A stretch of DNA of 64,000 bases. Origin: Urophycis tenuis (lineage: Eukaryota > Chordata > Actinopteri > Gadiformes > Phycidae). This document shows positions 34,701 through 47,923 of this stretch, one piece after another; positions within the stretch are counted from its first letter, which is position 1, and every line of letters begins with the position of its first letter. Location of the stretch: NCBI GenBank assembly GCA_036785325.1, contig JAXIVH010000041.1, positions 1,922,001 to 1,986,000 on the forward strand, read 5' to 3'. The notes under the pieces are model-generated. The model saw nothing but the letters and a program-made list of their open reading frames with translations. It was not told the origin of the DNA and made no database searches. The position numbers were made by a program, and so were the translations under genes.

Positions 34701-37484
34701 TTATCTCGATGACCCCCCCCACCTCATCCAACGACTCGGTAGTTGAATAGGGGATCAAAGGCAGTTGCACTCGCCAATATCTAGTCGTCCGCAGCTCTCT
34801 TTTCCCATATTACCAAGAATGAAGTAAAACGAAATGGTTATCTGTCTTGTTGTGATATAACCGCTGATTTGGAGATATAGACTTGTTTTTCCTTTTCCCA
34901 AAGGTTTTCTTTGTTCCAAGATGAAGGTCAATCTAGTTTGATTGAAGGTACTTCCAATGCATTGGTATATTTACTTATTTGAATAAAGACGAGTCACAGC
35001 TGGAGTGAGACTTTTCTTTTCCATTTCTATTTTAGTATAAACGTGCTATCGAAATATTAGGACACGTCATCAGTATTGGACCCTGGGATCATAGGGTGTT
35101 TCTGGCCATTGTCACTATACACCCTCACCCAAGGGAGGCCCCCCCGAGAGTGATCAATTCTCAAGGTGTGTCGTTTCCGAAATGGAATTGGTATTGGGTT
35201 TAAGCTTTTTTAGGAGTGATCATTTGTTGAGGTAACGTCGAGGTAAGTAAAGGTAAGTAAAACACTTTTTAGGATACATTGTTTTGGTTATGGAGAGGAG
35301 GGGGCACATACTTACCCCCTGACCAGCACAAATCAGTTGTTAACACCGCTAGGTAGCCCTGGTTTGGCCAATCAGGGCCGGAGCTTGGTTCTTGTCCTCT
35401 GTTGGGTCCAGATGAACTAGCAGAAAACTGGGGTCACGAAGGACCGAGGCCAGCCGTGACAAAGCACTGCCTCCACGGTCCCCCAATGCAGCTATCCTCA
35501 GCGATGGGTGTCCAGACCTAGGAAAGACCAAGACCAGCCCCGACCAGCGGTGCCTTCCCAGTCGGTCCCAGGGTAGGAAAGGCCAAGGCCAGCCGCGACT
35601 AAGCACTGCCTCCCTGGCCCCTCCAGGACCCCATGCCGAACAGCCTGTTAATAACAATTCCTGTGCCCCATACACCGCGCGACTACAGAGATTGTGTAGG
35701 AAGTTGACCTTAGAGAAGACTCAATGGCTTACTTTCCTCACCCAAAACAACAATTTCTTGGGGTAGTCTATTCTCGCCGTAGGTACTTCGGTAATGGGTT
35801 TTTTTGTGAAAAGTTTTCCGGATGAAATGCATGCTGGGTAATTGTCTTCTTCCTCCAATATGTCAAGTGTAGGTTAAGGTTAGGGTAGATTTAGGGGTAG
35901 AGTTAGCAGTTAACCTTAACGTTAGGTTTGAAGTAAATGGGAGGGGTTGCGGTTAGGGTTAAGGTTAGGGCTGAGGTTAGGGTTAGGTATAAGGTTACGG
36001 TTTAGGGTTAAGGTTAGGGTTAAGGTTAGGGTTACGGTTAGGGCTAAGGTTAGGGCTAAGGTTAGAGTAAGGGTTAGGGTTAGCGTTACGGTTAGGGTAA
36101 GGTTAGGGTTAGGGTTAGAGGTTAGGGGTTAGGGGTTAGGGTTAAGATGAGGGCTGAGGTTAGGGTTAAGGTTAGGGCTGAGGTTAGGGTTAGGTTTAAG
36201 GTTAGGGATAAGGTTAGGGTTGGGGTTACGGCTGAGATTGGGGTTAAGGTTAGGGTTGAGGTTAGGGTTAGTGTTATGGATAAGGTTAGGTTAAGTGTTA
36301 GGGCCAAGGTTAGGGTTAAGGTTATGGTTAAGATTAGGGTTAGGGCTAGAATTAGGGTTAGGGCTAAGGTTAGGGTTAGGGTTATGGCTGAGGTTAGGGT
36401 TAAGGTTAGGTTTGAGGTTAGTGTTAAGGTTAGGGCCAAGGTTAGGGTTAGGGTTAAGGTTAGGGTTAGGGCTAAGGTTAGGGTTAGGGTTATGGCTGAG
36501 GCTAGGGTTAGGGCTAAAGTTAGGGCAAAGGTTAGAGTTAGGGTTAGCGTTAGAGTTAGGGTAGGGTTAGTGTTGGAGGTTAGGGTAGGCTTAGGGTTAG
36601 AGTTAGAGTAGGGGTTAGGGTTAGAGTTAGAGTAGGGGTTAGGGTTAGTGTTAAGGCTAAGGTTAGGGGTTGAGGTTAGTGTTAAGATTAGGGCCAAGGT
36701 AAGGGTTAGTGTTAGGGTTGAGTTAGGGTTAGGGCTAAGGTTAGGCCTATGGTTAGGGTTGGGGTTGAGGTTATCCCTAGGGTTAGAGTTAGAGCTAGAG
36801 ATTGAGGAAGGTAGAGTCAAGGTGAGACAGTCTGTACGGACTGAACTCACCCCCGCCGGATCGGGCTAGTACACTCTATCTCCCCCAACTCCCTCATTTC
36901 CATGAGGGAAGACAGGGGAGAAGAGATGGGAGGAGTATATATATTTAATATATATTTTTTTAGTAAATAAATACATCGAGAGACTCACAGCTGGAGTGGG
37001 TTTTAATCTTTGTATTCAAGGTTGTTCCTCCTCTTTTGATTCCTCGCTGGTGGTGCGTCGTCTCCACCTAGTGGTCGTTTTGTGAAGAAGAGTTATAGAA
37101 ATAGAAATAGAAATACTCTATTGTTCCCAGGTTGGGAAATTGCATTAATAGGTAAGTAATAATAATAATAACAATAATAATAGGTAATTGCAATAGTTGG
37201 TAAGGTAATCTATATTTAATTTATTTATTTATATTTGTATATTTATTTAGTCTATTTATTTATTCATTTTTGTTTATTTATTTATTTAGATAAAGAGGAT
37301 CACAGCTGGAGTGAGTTTTTAGTCTTTGTGTTAAAGGCTGGTTGCCTTCTTTTGATTCTTCAGTGGTGGTCCATCGCCTCCATCTAGTGGTCGTTTTGTG
37401 AATAACAGTTGGTAAGGTAATATAAATGGGTTGTGTAGAGAGCCCGTTCTTTCGATGGCCCTGGCTCGGTTAGGTTCGTTAGAG
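34701..37484 (+). repeat. Satellite B unit 9 (long form, 2784 bp), apparent recombinant
   Basis: TTAGGG block at 35870-36808. The head matches units 6 and 8 (tcgtccgc, agtattgg, caaatcag), but the TTAGGG block is of the gttgaggttaggg type of units 1-3 and 10-11. Confidence 0.95.
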
Positions 37485-39558
37485 TTATCTCGATGACCCC
37501 CCCCCACCTCATCCAACGACTCGGTAGTTGAATAGGGGATCAAAGGCAGTTGCACTCGCCAATATCAAGTCATCCGCAGCTCTCTTTTCCCATATTACCA
37601 AGAATGAAGTAAAACGAAATGGTTATCTGTCTTGTTGTGATATAACCGCTGATTTGGAGATATAGACTTGTTTTTCCTTTTCCCAAAGGTTTTCTTTGTT
37701 CCAAGATGAAGGTCAATCTAGTTTGATTGAAGGTACTTCCAATGCATTGGTATATTTACTTATTTGAATAAAGACGAGTCACAGCTGGAGTGAGACTTTT
37801 CTTTTCCATTTCTATTTTAGTATAAACGTGCTATCGAAATATTAGGACACGTCATCAGTAGTGGACCCTGGGATCATAGGGTGTTTCTGGCCATTGTCAC
37901 TATACACCCTCACCCAAGGGAGGCCCCCCCGAGAGTGATCAATTCTCAAGGTGTGTCGTTTCCGAAATGGAATTGGTATTGGGTTTAAGCTTTTTTAGGA
38001 GTGATCATTTGTTGAGGTAACGTCGAGGTAAGTAAAGGTAAGTAAAACACTTTTTAGGATACATTGTTTTGGTTATGGAGAGGAGGGGGCACATACTTAC
38101 CCCCTGACCAGCACAAACCAGTTGTTAACACCGCTAGGTAGCCCTGGTTTGGCCAATCAGGGCCGGAGCTTGGTTCTTGTCCTCTGTTGGGTCCAGATGA
38201 ACTAGCAGAAAACTGGGGTCACGAAGGACCGAGGCCAGCCGTGACAAAGCACTGCCTCCACGGTCCCCCAATGCAGCTATCCTCAGCGATGGGTGTCCAG
38301 ACCTAGGAAAGACCAAGACCAGCCCCGACCAGCGGTGCCTTCCCAGTCGGTCCCAGGGTAGGAAAGGCCAAGGCCAGCCGCGACTAAGCACTGCCTCCCT
38401 GGCCCCTCCAGGACCCCATGCCGAACAGCCTGTTAATAACAATTCCTGTGCCCCATACACCGCGCGACTACAGAGATTGTGTAGGAAGTTGACCTTAGAG
38501 AAGACTCAATGGCTTACTTTCCTCACCCAAAACAACAATTTCTTGGGGTAGTCTATTCTCGCCGTAGGTACTTCGGTAATGGGTTTTTTTGTGAAAAGTT
38601 TTCCGGATGAAATGCATGCTGGGTAATTGTCTTCTTCCTCCAATATGTCAAGTGTAGGTTAAGGTTAGGGTAGATTTAGGGGTAGAGTTAGCAGTTAACC
38701 TTAACGTTAGGTTTGAAGTAAATGGGAGGGGTTGCGGTTAGGGTTAAGGTTAGGGCTGAGGTTAGGGTTAGGTATAAGGTTACGGTTTAGGGTTAAGGTT
38801 AGGGTTAAGGTTAGGGTTACGGTTAGGGCTAAGGTTAGGGCTAAGGTTAGAGTAAGGGTTAGGGTTAGCGTTACGGTTAGGGTAAGGTTAGGGTTAGGGT
38901 TAGAGGTTAGGGGTTAGGGGTTAGGGTTAAGATGAGGGCTGAGGTTAGGGTTAAGGTTAGGGCTGAGGTTAGGGTTAGGTTTAAGGTTAGGGATAAGGTT
39001 AGGGTTGGGGTTACGGCTGAGATTGGGGTTAAGGTTAGGGTTGAGGTTAGGGTTAGTGTTATGGATAAGGTTAGGTTAAGTGTTAGGGCCAAGGTTAGGG
39101 TTAAGGTTATGGTTAAGATTAGGGTTAGGGCTAGAATTAGGGTTAGGGCTAAGGTTAGGGTTAGGGTTATGGCTGAGGTTAGGGTTAAGGTTAGGTTTGA
39201 GGTTAGTGTTAAGGTTAGGGCCAAGGTTAGGGTTAGGGTTAAGGTTAGGGTTAGGGCTAAGGTAAGGGTTAGGGTTATGGCTGAGGCTAGGGTTAGGGCT
39301 AAAGTTAGGGCAAAGGTTAGAGTTAGGGTTAGCGTTAGAGTTAGGGTAGGGTTAGTGTTGGAGGTTAGGGTAGGCTTAGGGTTAGAGTTAGAGTAGGGGT
39401 TAGGGTTAGAGTTAGAGTAGGGGTTAGGGTTAGTGTTAAGGCTAAGGTTAGGGGTTGAGGTTAGTGTTAAGATTAGGGCCAAGGTAAGGGTTAGTGTTAG
39501 GGTTGAGTTAGGGTTAGGGCTAAGGTTAGGCCTATGGTTAGGGTTGGGTTCGTTAGAG
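37485..39558 (+). repeat. Satellite B unit 10 (short form, 2074 bp)
   Basis: The TTAGGG block (38655-39548) joins directly to ggttcgttagag and the next head, with no palindrome, hairpin or CTCF-like modules. The junction ggttagggttgggttcg is identical to the one at 62963-62979. Confidence 0.95.
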
Positions 39559-42332
39559 TTATCTCGATGACCCCCCCACCTCATCCAACGACTCGGTAGT
39601 TGAATAGGGGATCAAAGGCAGTTGCACTCGCCAATATCTAGTCATCCGCAGCTCTCTTTTCCCATATTACCAAGAATGAAGTAAAACGAAATGGTTATCT
39701 GTCTTGTTGTGATATAACCGCTGATTTGGAGATATAGACTTGTTTTTCCTTTTCCCAAAGGTTTTCTTTGTTCCAAGATGGAGGTCAATCTAGTTTGATT
39801 GAAGGTACTTCCAATGCATTGGTATATTTACTTATTTGAATAAAGACGAGTCACAGCTGGAGTGAGACTTTTCTTTTCCATTTCTATTTTAGTATAAACG
39901 TGCTATCGAAATATTAGGACACGTCATCAGTAGTGGACCCTGGGATCATAGGGTGTTTCTGGCCATTGTCACTATACACCCTCACCCAAGGGAGGCCCCC
40001 CCGAGAGTGATCAATTCTCAAGGTGTGTCGTTTCCGAAATGGAATTGGTATTGGGTTTAAGCTTTTTTAGGAGTGATCATTTGTTGAGGTAACGTCGAGG
40101 TAAGTAAAGGTAAGTAAAACACTTTTTAGGATACATTGTTTTGGTTATGGAGAGGAGGGGGCACATACTTACCCCCTGACCAGCACAAACCAGTTGTTAA
40201 CACCGCTAGGTAGCCCTGGTTTGGCCAATCAGGGCCGGAGCTTGGTTCTTGTCCTCTGTTGGGTCCAGATGAACTAGCAGAAAACTGGGGTCACGAAGGA
40301 CCGAGGCCAGCCGTGACAAAGCACTGCCTCCACGGTCCCCCAATGCAGCTATCCTCAGCGATGGGTGTCCAGACCTAGGAAAGACCAAGACCAGCCCCGA
40401 CCAGCGGTGCCTTCCCAGTCGGTCCCAGGGTAGGAAAGGCCAAGGCCAGCCGCGACTAAGCACTGCCTCCCTGGCCCCTCCAGGACCCCATGCCGAACAG
40501 CCTGTTAATAACAATTCCTGTGCCCCATACACCGCGCGACTACAGAGATTGTGTAGGAAGTTGACCTTAGAGAAGACTCAATGGCTTACTTTCCTCACCC
40601 AAAACAACAATTTCTTGGGGTAGTCTATTCTCGCCGTAGGTACTTCGGTAATGGGTTTTTTTGTGAAAAGTTTTCCGGATGAAATGCATGCTGGGTAATT
40701 GTCTTCTTCCTCCAATATGTCAAGTGTAGGTTAAGGTTAGGGTAGATTTAGGGGTAGAGTTAGCAGTTAACCTTAACGTTAGGTTTGAAGTAAATGGGAG
40801 GGGTTGCGGTTAGGGTTAAGGTTAGGGCTGAGGTTAGGGTTAGGTATAAGGTTACGGTTTAGGGTTAAGGTTAGGGTTAAGGTTAGGGTTACGGTTAGGG
40901 CTAAGGTTAGGGCTAAGGTTAGAGTAAGGGTTAGGGTTAGCGTTACGGTTAGGGTAAGGTTAGGGTTAGGGTTAGAGGTTAGGGGTTAGGGGTTAGGGTT
41001 AAGATGAGGGCTGAGGTTAGGGTTAAGGTTAGGGCTGAGGTTAGGGTTAGGTTTAAGGTTAGGGATAAGGTTAGGGTTGGGGTTACGGCTGAGATTGGGG
41101 TTAAGGTTAGGGTTGAGGTTAGGGTTAGTGTTATGGATAAGGTTAGGTTAAGTGTTAGGGCCAAGGTTAGGGTTAAGGTTATGGTTAAGATTAGGGTTAG
41201 GGCTAGAATTAGGGTTAGGGCTAAGGTTAGGGTTAGGGTTATGGCTGAGGTTAGGGTTAAGGTTAGGTTTGAGGTTAGTGTTAAGGTTAGGGCCAAGGTT
41301 AGGGTTAGGGTTAAGGTTAGGGTTAGGGCTAAGGTTAGGGTTAGGGTTATGGCTGAGGCTAGGGTTAGGGCTAAAGTTAGGGCAAAGGTTAGAGTTAGGG
41401 TTAGCGTTAGAGTTAGGGTAGGGTTAGTGTTGGAGGTTAGGGTAGGCTTAGGGTTAGAGTTAGAGTAGGGGTTAGGGTTAGAGTTAGAGTAGGGGTTAGG
41501 GTTAGTGTTAAGGCTAAGGTTAGGGGTTGAGGTTAGTGTTTAGATTAGGGCCAAGGTAAGGGTTAGTGTTAGGGTTGAGTTAGGGTTAGGGCTAAGGTTA
41601 GGCCTATGGTTAGGGTTGGGGTTGAGGTTATCCCTAGGGTTAGAGTTAGAGCTAGAGATTGAGGAAGGTAGAGTCAAGGTGAGACAGTCTGTACGGACTG
41701 AACTCACCCCCGCCGGATCGGGCTAGTACACTCTATCTCCCCCAACTCCCTCATTTCCATGAGGGAAGACAGGGGAGAAGAGATGGGAGGAGTATATATA
41801 TTTAATATATATATTTTTAGTAAATAAATACATCGAGAGACTCACCGCTGGAGTGGGTTTTAATCTTTGTATTCAAGGTTGTTCCTCCTCTTTTGATTCC
41901 TCGCTGGTGGTGCGTCGTCTCCACCTAGTGGTCGTTTTGTGAAGAAGAGTTATAGAAATAGAAATAGAAATACTCTATTGTTCCCAGGTTGGGAAATTGC
42001 ATTAATAGGTAAGTAATAATAATAATAATAGGTAATTGCAATAGTTGGTAAGGTAATCTATATTTCATTTATTTATTTATATTTGTATATTTATTTAGTC
42101 TATTTATTTATTCATTTTTGTTTATTTATTTATTTAGATAAAGAGGATCACAGCTGGAGTGAGTTTTTAGTCTTTGTGTTAAAGGCTGGTTGCCTTCTTT
42201 TGATTCTTCAGTGGTGGTCCATCGCCTCCATCTAGTGGTCGTTTTGTGAATAACAGTTGGTAAGGTAATATAAATGGGTTGTGTAGAGAGCCCGTTCTTT
42301 CGATGGCCCTGGCTCGGTTAGGTTCGTTAGAG
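39559..42332 (+). repeat. Satellite B unit 11 (long form, 2774 bp)
   Basis: TTAGGG block at 40727-41664. The head carries aagatggaggtc, shared only with the distal unit at 62985. The tail has private changes (tatatttcattt, atatatattttta). Confidence 0.95.
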
Positions 42333-42417
42333 TTATCTCGATGACCCCCCCCCCACCTCATCCAACGACTCGGTTGTTGAATAGGGGATCAAAGGCAGTT
42401 GCACTCGCCAATATCAA
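42333..42417 (+). repeat. Satellite B unit 12, 85-bp fragment
   Basis: The head runs to ccaatatcaag and then switches to satellite A. The caag variant is otherwise seen only in unit 10. The three bases aag belong equally to both satellites. Confidence 0.9.
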
Positions 42418-42967
42418 GCTTAGATTTCCCCGCTTATAATGAGCCCATCCCCAAGCAATTTGGTTGCTCAGAGACAAAACTGTGTCAGGTTGACTGAAGT
42501 CTACCCAGCAGCTAAAAACATACCTTCAACGTTTCAATTAACATCAATCTTTCCTTACAGATCACAAATTAATTAGCTTAGTATTTCAACGACCAATGAG
42601 TCAATATAGTCTTGCCATACGCCGTTGGAAAGCTTAGATTTCCCCGCTTAAAATGAGCCCATCCGCGAGCAGTCTGCTTGCTCACAGACAAAACTGCGTC
42701 AGGTTGACTGAAGTCTACCCAGCAGCTAAAAACATACCTTCAACGTTTCAATTAAGATCAATCTTTCAATAAAGAACAGAAATTAATTAGCTTAGTATTT
42801 CAACGACCTATGACTCAATATAGTCTTGCCATACGCCGTTGGGAACCTTAGATTTCCCCGCTTAAAATGAGCCCATCCCCGAGCAATTTTGTTGCTCACA
42901 GACAAAACTGCGTCAGGTTGACTGAAGTCTACCCAGCAGCTAAAAACATACCTTCAACTTTTCAATG
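42416..42967 (+). repeat. Satellite A resumes, about 2.6 monomers
   Basis: The array restarts at aagcttagattt, the same monomer position at which the left array was interrupted (12555). Landmarks aggttga lie at 42487, 42701 and 42915. Confidence 0.93.
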
Positions 42968-43203
42968 CACGCGTTTTTTTTGTAACACGTGTAGCTATGA
43001 TAAAGGACACATGTTTTGGCCTGTTTTATTATTCATAGTTGGCTTAACAGTAATAGAATATTATTATATGCTATAAGTGACCAGACGTCCGAGATCAAAA
43101 CTGGGAGCATAATCCCCGAGAAGGGGGAAAAAAAGGGTCAGCTATGTTTAAGTATATATATATATGTGTGTGTATATATGCGTGTGTGTGTGTGTATATA
43201 TGC

Positions 43204-43252
<49 letters not shown>

Positions 43253-43943
43253 AATCACTTACTTGGAACGGCATGATCCCATATCGCTGTGAAGGGATGG
43301 CGTTAACCAGGTGGGCGTGCAACCCCTCGAGAGAGTTGCTGCCTCACCGGCACTTGTACTTGTTCAGCCGGATGCAGTTCTTCACAACCACCTTCACAGA
43401 GACATACAGCTAGGGGGGTCATGTAACACACAACCTATTGCAAGGTCCTCATTTATGCTGGTGTCATTTTGAAATGTTACCATATACAAGTTTGAATGGT
43501 TTTGACACACGATGACTGCAGAGACAGCTGCAGGATGGCCCACGAAGCAGGACGGAGGGGGCCTGTGGCTGTGCGGGGAGGACCAGCGGTATGGGTGCTG
43601 CCGACACAGGGGGCGGGCGGGCCACAGGCTGACGCAGCAGGAGGCCTCGGCTGGAGGCGGGTGGGCGCAGGAGGCTTCGGCCGGGTGGAGGACGACAACG
43701 CAGTGGGCTGAACGGGCCGGTTGGTGGGAGTCACAGGCTCTGGCTCATCAACAAATAACCTGGAAATATAAAATACACACGTGATCAGTATTGATATTGA
43801 TATCTTTTATAAGAACACTGTTCATACCGTTTACACTTTTTATACAACTGTTTATACAATGTCCATACTGTTTATTTATTAATGTTTATCACTGAAAAAT
43901 AAAGGTGACTTGGTATGACTTGTGTGCTATTTTCTTTCCACAG
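42968..43943. repeat. Satellite A higher-order spacer, copy 5
   Basis: Same layout as copy 1. It has a start variant (caatgcacgcg) and a GT tract at about 43154-43250. Confidence 0.9.
43263..43759 (-). pseudogene. Exon-like pseudo-exon, copy 5, with 7-bp deletion
   Basis: 497 bp: seven bases (gtatgcc) are lost near 43411, which breaks the 3' reading frame further. Confidence 0.42.
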
Positions 43944-45427
43944 CCAACAGAACACACATGAATCAGCTTATTATTTCGACGACCCATGGGCAAATATAGT
44001 CATGCCATACGTCGTTGGAAAGCTTAGATTTCCCCGTTTAAAATGAGCCCATCTCCGAGCAATTTGGTTGCTCACAGACAAATCTGCGTCAGGTTGACTG
44101 AAGTCTACACAGCAGCTAAAGACATACCTTCAACGTTTCAATTAACATCAATCTTTCCTTACAGAACACAAATTAATTAGCTTAGTATTTCAACGACCCT
44201 TTAGTGAATATAGTCTTGCCATACGCCGTTGGAAAGCTTAGATTTCCCCGCTTAAAATGAGCCCATGCTCGAGCAGTCTGGTTGATCACAGACTAAACTG
44301 CGTCAGGTTGACTGAAGTCTACCCAGCAGCTAAAAACATACCTTCAACGTTTCAATTAACATCAATCTTTCCTTACAGAACACAAATTAATTAGCTTAGT
44401 ATTTCAACGACCCATGAGTCTATATAGTCTTTCCATACGCCGTTGGAAAGCTTAGATTTCCCCGCTTAAAATGAGCCCATCCGCGAGCAGTCTGGTTGAT
44501 CACAGACTAAACTGCGTCAGGTTGACTGAAGTCTACCCAGCAGCTAAAAACATACCTTCAACGTTTCAATTAACATCAATCTTTCCTTACAGAACACAAA
44601 TTAATTAGCTTAGTATTTCAATGACCCATGAGTCAATATAGTCTTGCCATACGCCGTTGGAAAGCTTAGATTTCCCCGCTTAAAATGAGCCCATCCGCGA
44701 GCAGTCTGGTTGATCACAGACTAAACTGCGTCAGGTTGAATGAAGTCTACCCAGCAGCTAAAAACATACCTTTAACGTTTCAATTAACATCAATCTTTCC
44801 TTACAGAACACAAATTAATTAGCTTAGTATTTCAACGACCCTTTGGTGAATATAGTCTTGCCATACGCCGTTGGAAAGCTTAGATTTCCCCGCTTATAAT
44901 GAGCCCATCCCTGAGCAATTTGGTTGCTCACAGACTAAACTGCGTCAGGTTGACTGAAGTCTACCCAGCAGCTAAAAACATACCTTCAACGTTTCAATTA
45001 ACATCAATCTTTCCATACAGAACACAAATTAATTAGCTTAGTATTTCAACGACCCATGAGTCAATATAGTCTTTCCATACGCCGTTAGAAAGCTTAGATT
45101 TCCCCGCTTAAAATGAGCCCATCCGCGAGCAGTCTGGTTGATCACAGACAAAACTGCGTCAGGTTGAATGAAGTCTACCCAGCAGCTAAAAACATACCTT
45201 TAACGTTTCAATTGACATCAATCTTTCCTTACAGAACACAAATTAATTAGCTTAGTATTTCAACGGGCCATTAGTGAATAGAATCTTGCCATACGCCGTT
45301 GGGAACCTTAGATTTCCCCGCTTAAAATGAGCCCATCCCCGAGCAATTTGGTTGCTCACAGACAAAACTGCGTCAGGTTGACTGAAGTCTACCCAGCAGC
45401 TAAAAACATACCTTCAACTTTTCAATT
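43944..45427 (+). repeat. Satellite A block, seven 214-bp monomers
   Basis: Landmarks at 44091 and 45375 are six exact periods apart. The last monomer has private changes (acgggccattagtgaatagaatc). Confidence 0.95.
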
Positions 45428-46384
45428 CACGCGTTTTTTTTGTAATACGTGTAGCTATGATAAAGGACAAATGTTTTGGCCTGTTTTATTATTCATAGTT
45501 GGCTTAACAGTAATAGAATATTATTATATGCTATAAGTGACCAGACGTCCGAGATCAAAACTGGGAGCATAATCCCCGAGAAGGGGGAAAAAAGGGGTCA
45601 GCTATGTTTAAGTATATATATATATGTGTGTGTATATATGCGTGTGTGTGTGTGTATATATGCGCGTGTGTGTGTGTGTGTGTTTTAATCACTTACTTGG
45701 AACGGCATGATCCCACATCGCTGTGAAGGGATGGCGTTAACCAGGTGGGCGTGCAACCCCTCGAGAGAGTTGCTGCCTCACCGGCACTTGTACTTGTTCA
45801 GCCGGATGCAGTTCTTCACAACCACCTTCACAGAGACATACAGCTGTATGCCAGGGGGGTCATGTAACACACAACCTATTGCAAGGTCCTCATTTATGCT
45901 GGTGTCATTTTGAAATGTTACCATATACAAGTTTGAATGGTTTTGACACACGATGACTGCAGAGACAGCTGCAGGATGGCCCACGAAGCAGGACGGAGGG
46001 GGCCTGTGGCTGTGCGGGGAGGACCAGCGGTATGGGTGCTGCCGACACAGGGGGCGGGCGGGCCACAGGCTGACGCAGCAGGAGGCCTCGGCTGGAGGCG
46101 GGTGGGCGCAGGAGGCTTCGGCCGGGTGGAGGACGACAACGCAGTGGGCTGAACGGGCCGGTTGGTGGAAGTCACAGGCTCTGGCTCATCAACAAATAAC
46201 CTGGAAATATAAAATACACACGTGATCAGTATTGATATTGATATCTTTTATAAGAACACTGTTCATACCGTTTACACTTTTTATACAACTGTTTATACAA
46301 TGTCCATACTGTTTATTTATTAATGTTTATCACTGAAAAATAAAGGTGACTTGGTATGACTTGTGTGCTATTTTCTTTCCACAG
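45428..46384. repeat. Satellite A higher-order spacer, copy 6, short GT tract
   Basis: Same layout as copy 1; the second GT run (about 45666-45683) is the shortest of the ten copies. Confidence 0.9.
45697..46200 (-). pseudogene. Exon-like pseudo-exon, copy 6
   Basis: 504 bp; HDPPG variant; same edges and frameshift. Confidence 0.42.
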
Positions 46385-47654
46385 CCAACAGAACACACAT
46401 GAATCAGCTTATTATTTCGACGACCCATGGGCAAATATAGTCATGCCATACGTCGTTGGAAAGCTTAGATTTCCCCGTTTAAAATGAGCCCATCTCCGAG
46501 CAATTTGGTTGCTCACAGACAAATCTGCGTCAGGTTGACTGAAGTCTACACAGCAGCTAAAGACATACCTTCAACGTTTCAATTAACATCAATCTTTCCT
46601 TACAGAACACAAATTAATTAGCTTAGTATTTCAACGACCCTTTAGTGAATATAGTCTTGCCATACGCCGTTGGAAAGCTTAGATTTCCCCGCTTAAAATG
46701 AGCCCATCCTCGAGCAGTCTGGTTGATCACAGACTAAACTGCGTCAGGTTGACTGAAGTCTACCCAGCAGCTAAAAACATACCTTCAACGTTTCAATTAA
46801 CATCAATCTTTCCTTACAGAACACAAATTAATTAGCTTAGTATTTCAACGACCCATGAGTCAATATACTCTTGCCATATGCCGTTGGAAAGCTTAGATTT
46901 CCCCGCTTAAAATGAGCCCATCCGCGAGCAGTCTGGTTGATCACAGACTAAACTGCGTCAGGTTGACTGAAGTCTACCCAGCAGCTAAAAACATACCTTC
47001 AACGTTTCAATTAACATCAATCTTTCCTTACAGAACACAAATTAATTAGCTTAGTATTTCAATGACCCATGAGTCAATATAGTCTTGCCATAGGCGGTTG
47101 GAAAGCTTAGATTTCCCCGCTTAAAATGAGCCCATCCGCGAGCAGTCTGGTTGATCACAGACTAAACTGCGTCAGGTTGAATGAAGTCTACCCAGCAGCT
47201 AAAAACATACCTTTAACGTTTCAATTAACATCAATCTTTCCTTACAGAACACAAATTAATTAGCTTAGTATTTCAAAGGCCCTTTGGTGTATATAGTCTT
47301 GCCATACGCCGTTGAAAAGCTTAGATTTCCCCGCTTATAATGAGCCCATCCCCAAGCAATTTGGTTGCTCAGAGACAAAACTGTGTCAGGTTGACTGAAG
47401 TCTACCCAGCAGCTAAAAACATACCTTCAACGTTTCAATTAACATCAATCTTTCCTTACAGATCACAAATTAATTAGCTTAGTATTTCAACGACCAATGA
47501 GTCAATATAGTCTTGCCATACGCCCTTGGGAACCTTAGATTTCCCCGCTTAAAATGAGCCCATCCCCGAGCAATTTGGTTGCTCACAGACAAAACTGCGT
47601 CAGGTTGACTGAAGTCTACCCAGCAGCTAAAAACATACCTTCAACTTTTCAATT
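46385..47654 (+). repeat. Satellite A block, six 214-bp monomers, with LINE empty site
   Basis: Landmarks at 46532 and 47602 are five exact periods apart. The segment 47410-47602 is the one-mismatch counterpart of 1-193 and continues without the LINE. Confidence 0.95.
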
Positions 47655-47892
47655 CACGCGTTTTTTTTGTAACACGTGTAGCTATGATAAAGGACACATG
47701 TTTTGGCCTGTTTTATTATTCATAGTTGGCTTAACAGTAATAGAATATTATTATATGCTATAAGTGACCAGACGTCCGAGATCAAAACTGGGAGCATAAT
47801 CCCCGAGAAGGGGGAAAAAAAGGGTCAGCTATGTTTAAGTATATATATATATGTGTGTGTATATATGCGTGTGTGTGTGTGTATATATGCGC

Positions 47893-47923
<31 letters not shown>

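Noticed and set aside
42411..42421. B-to-A junction at an AAGCTT (HindIII) site, suggesting a cloning chimera
   Set aside because: The B side reads caagtc there in the matching variant (unit 10), so both parents do not share a HindIII site, and the left junction is several bases past its AAGCTT. An assembly error cannot be excluded, but a simple HindIII ligation does not explain both ends.
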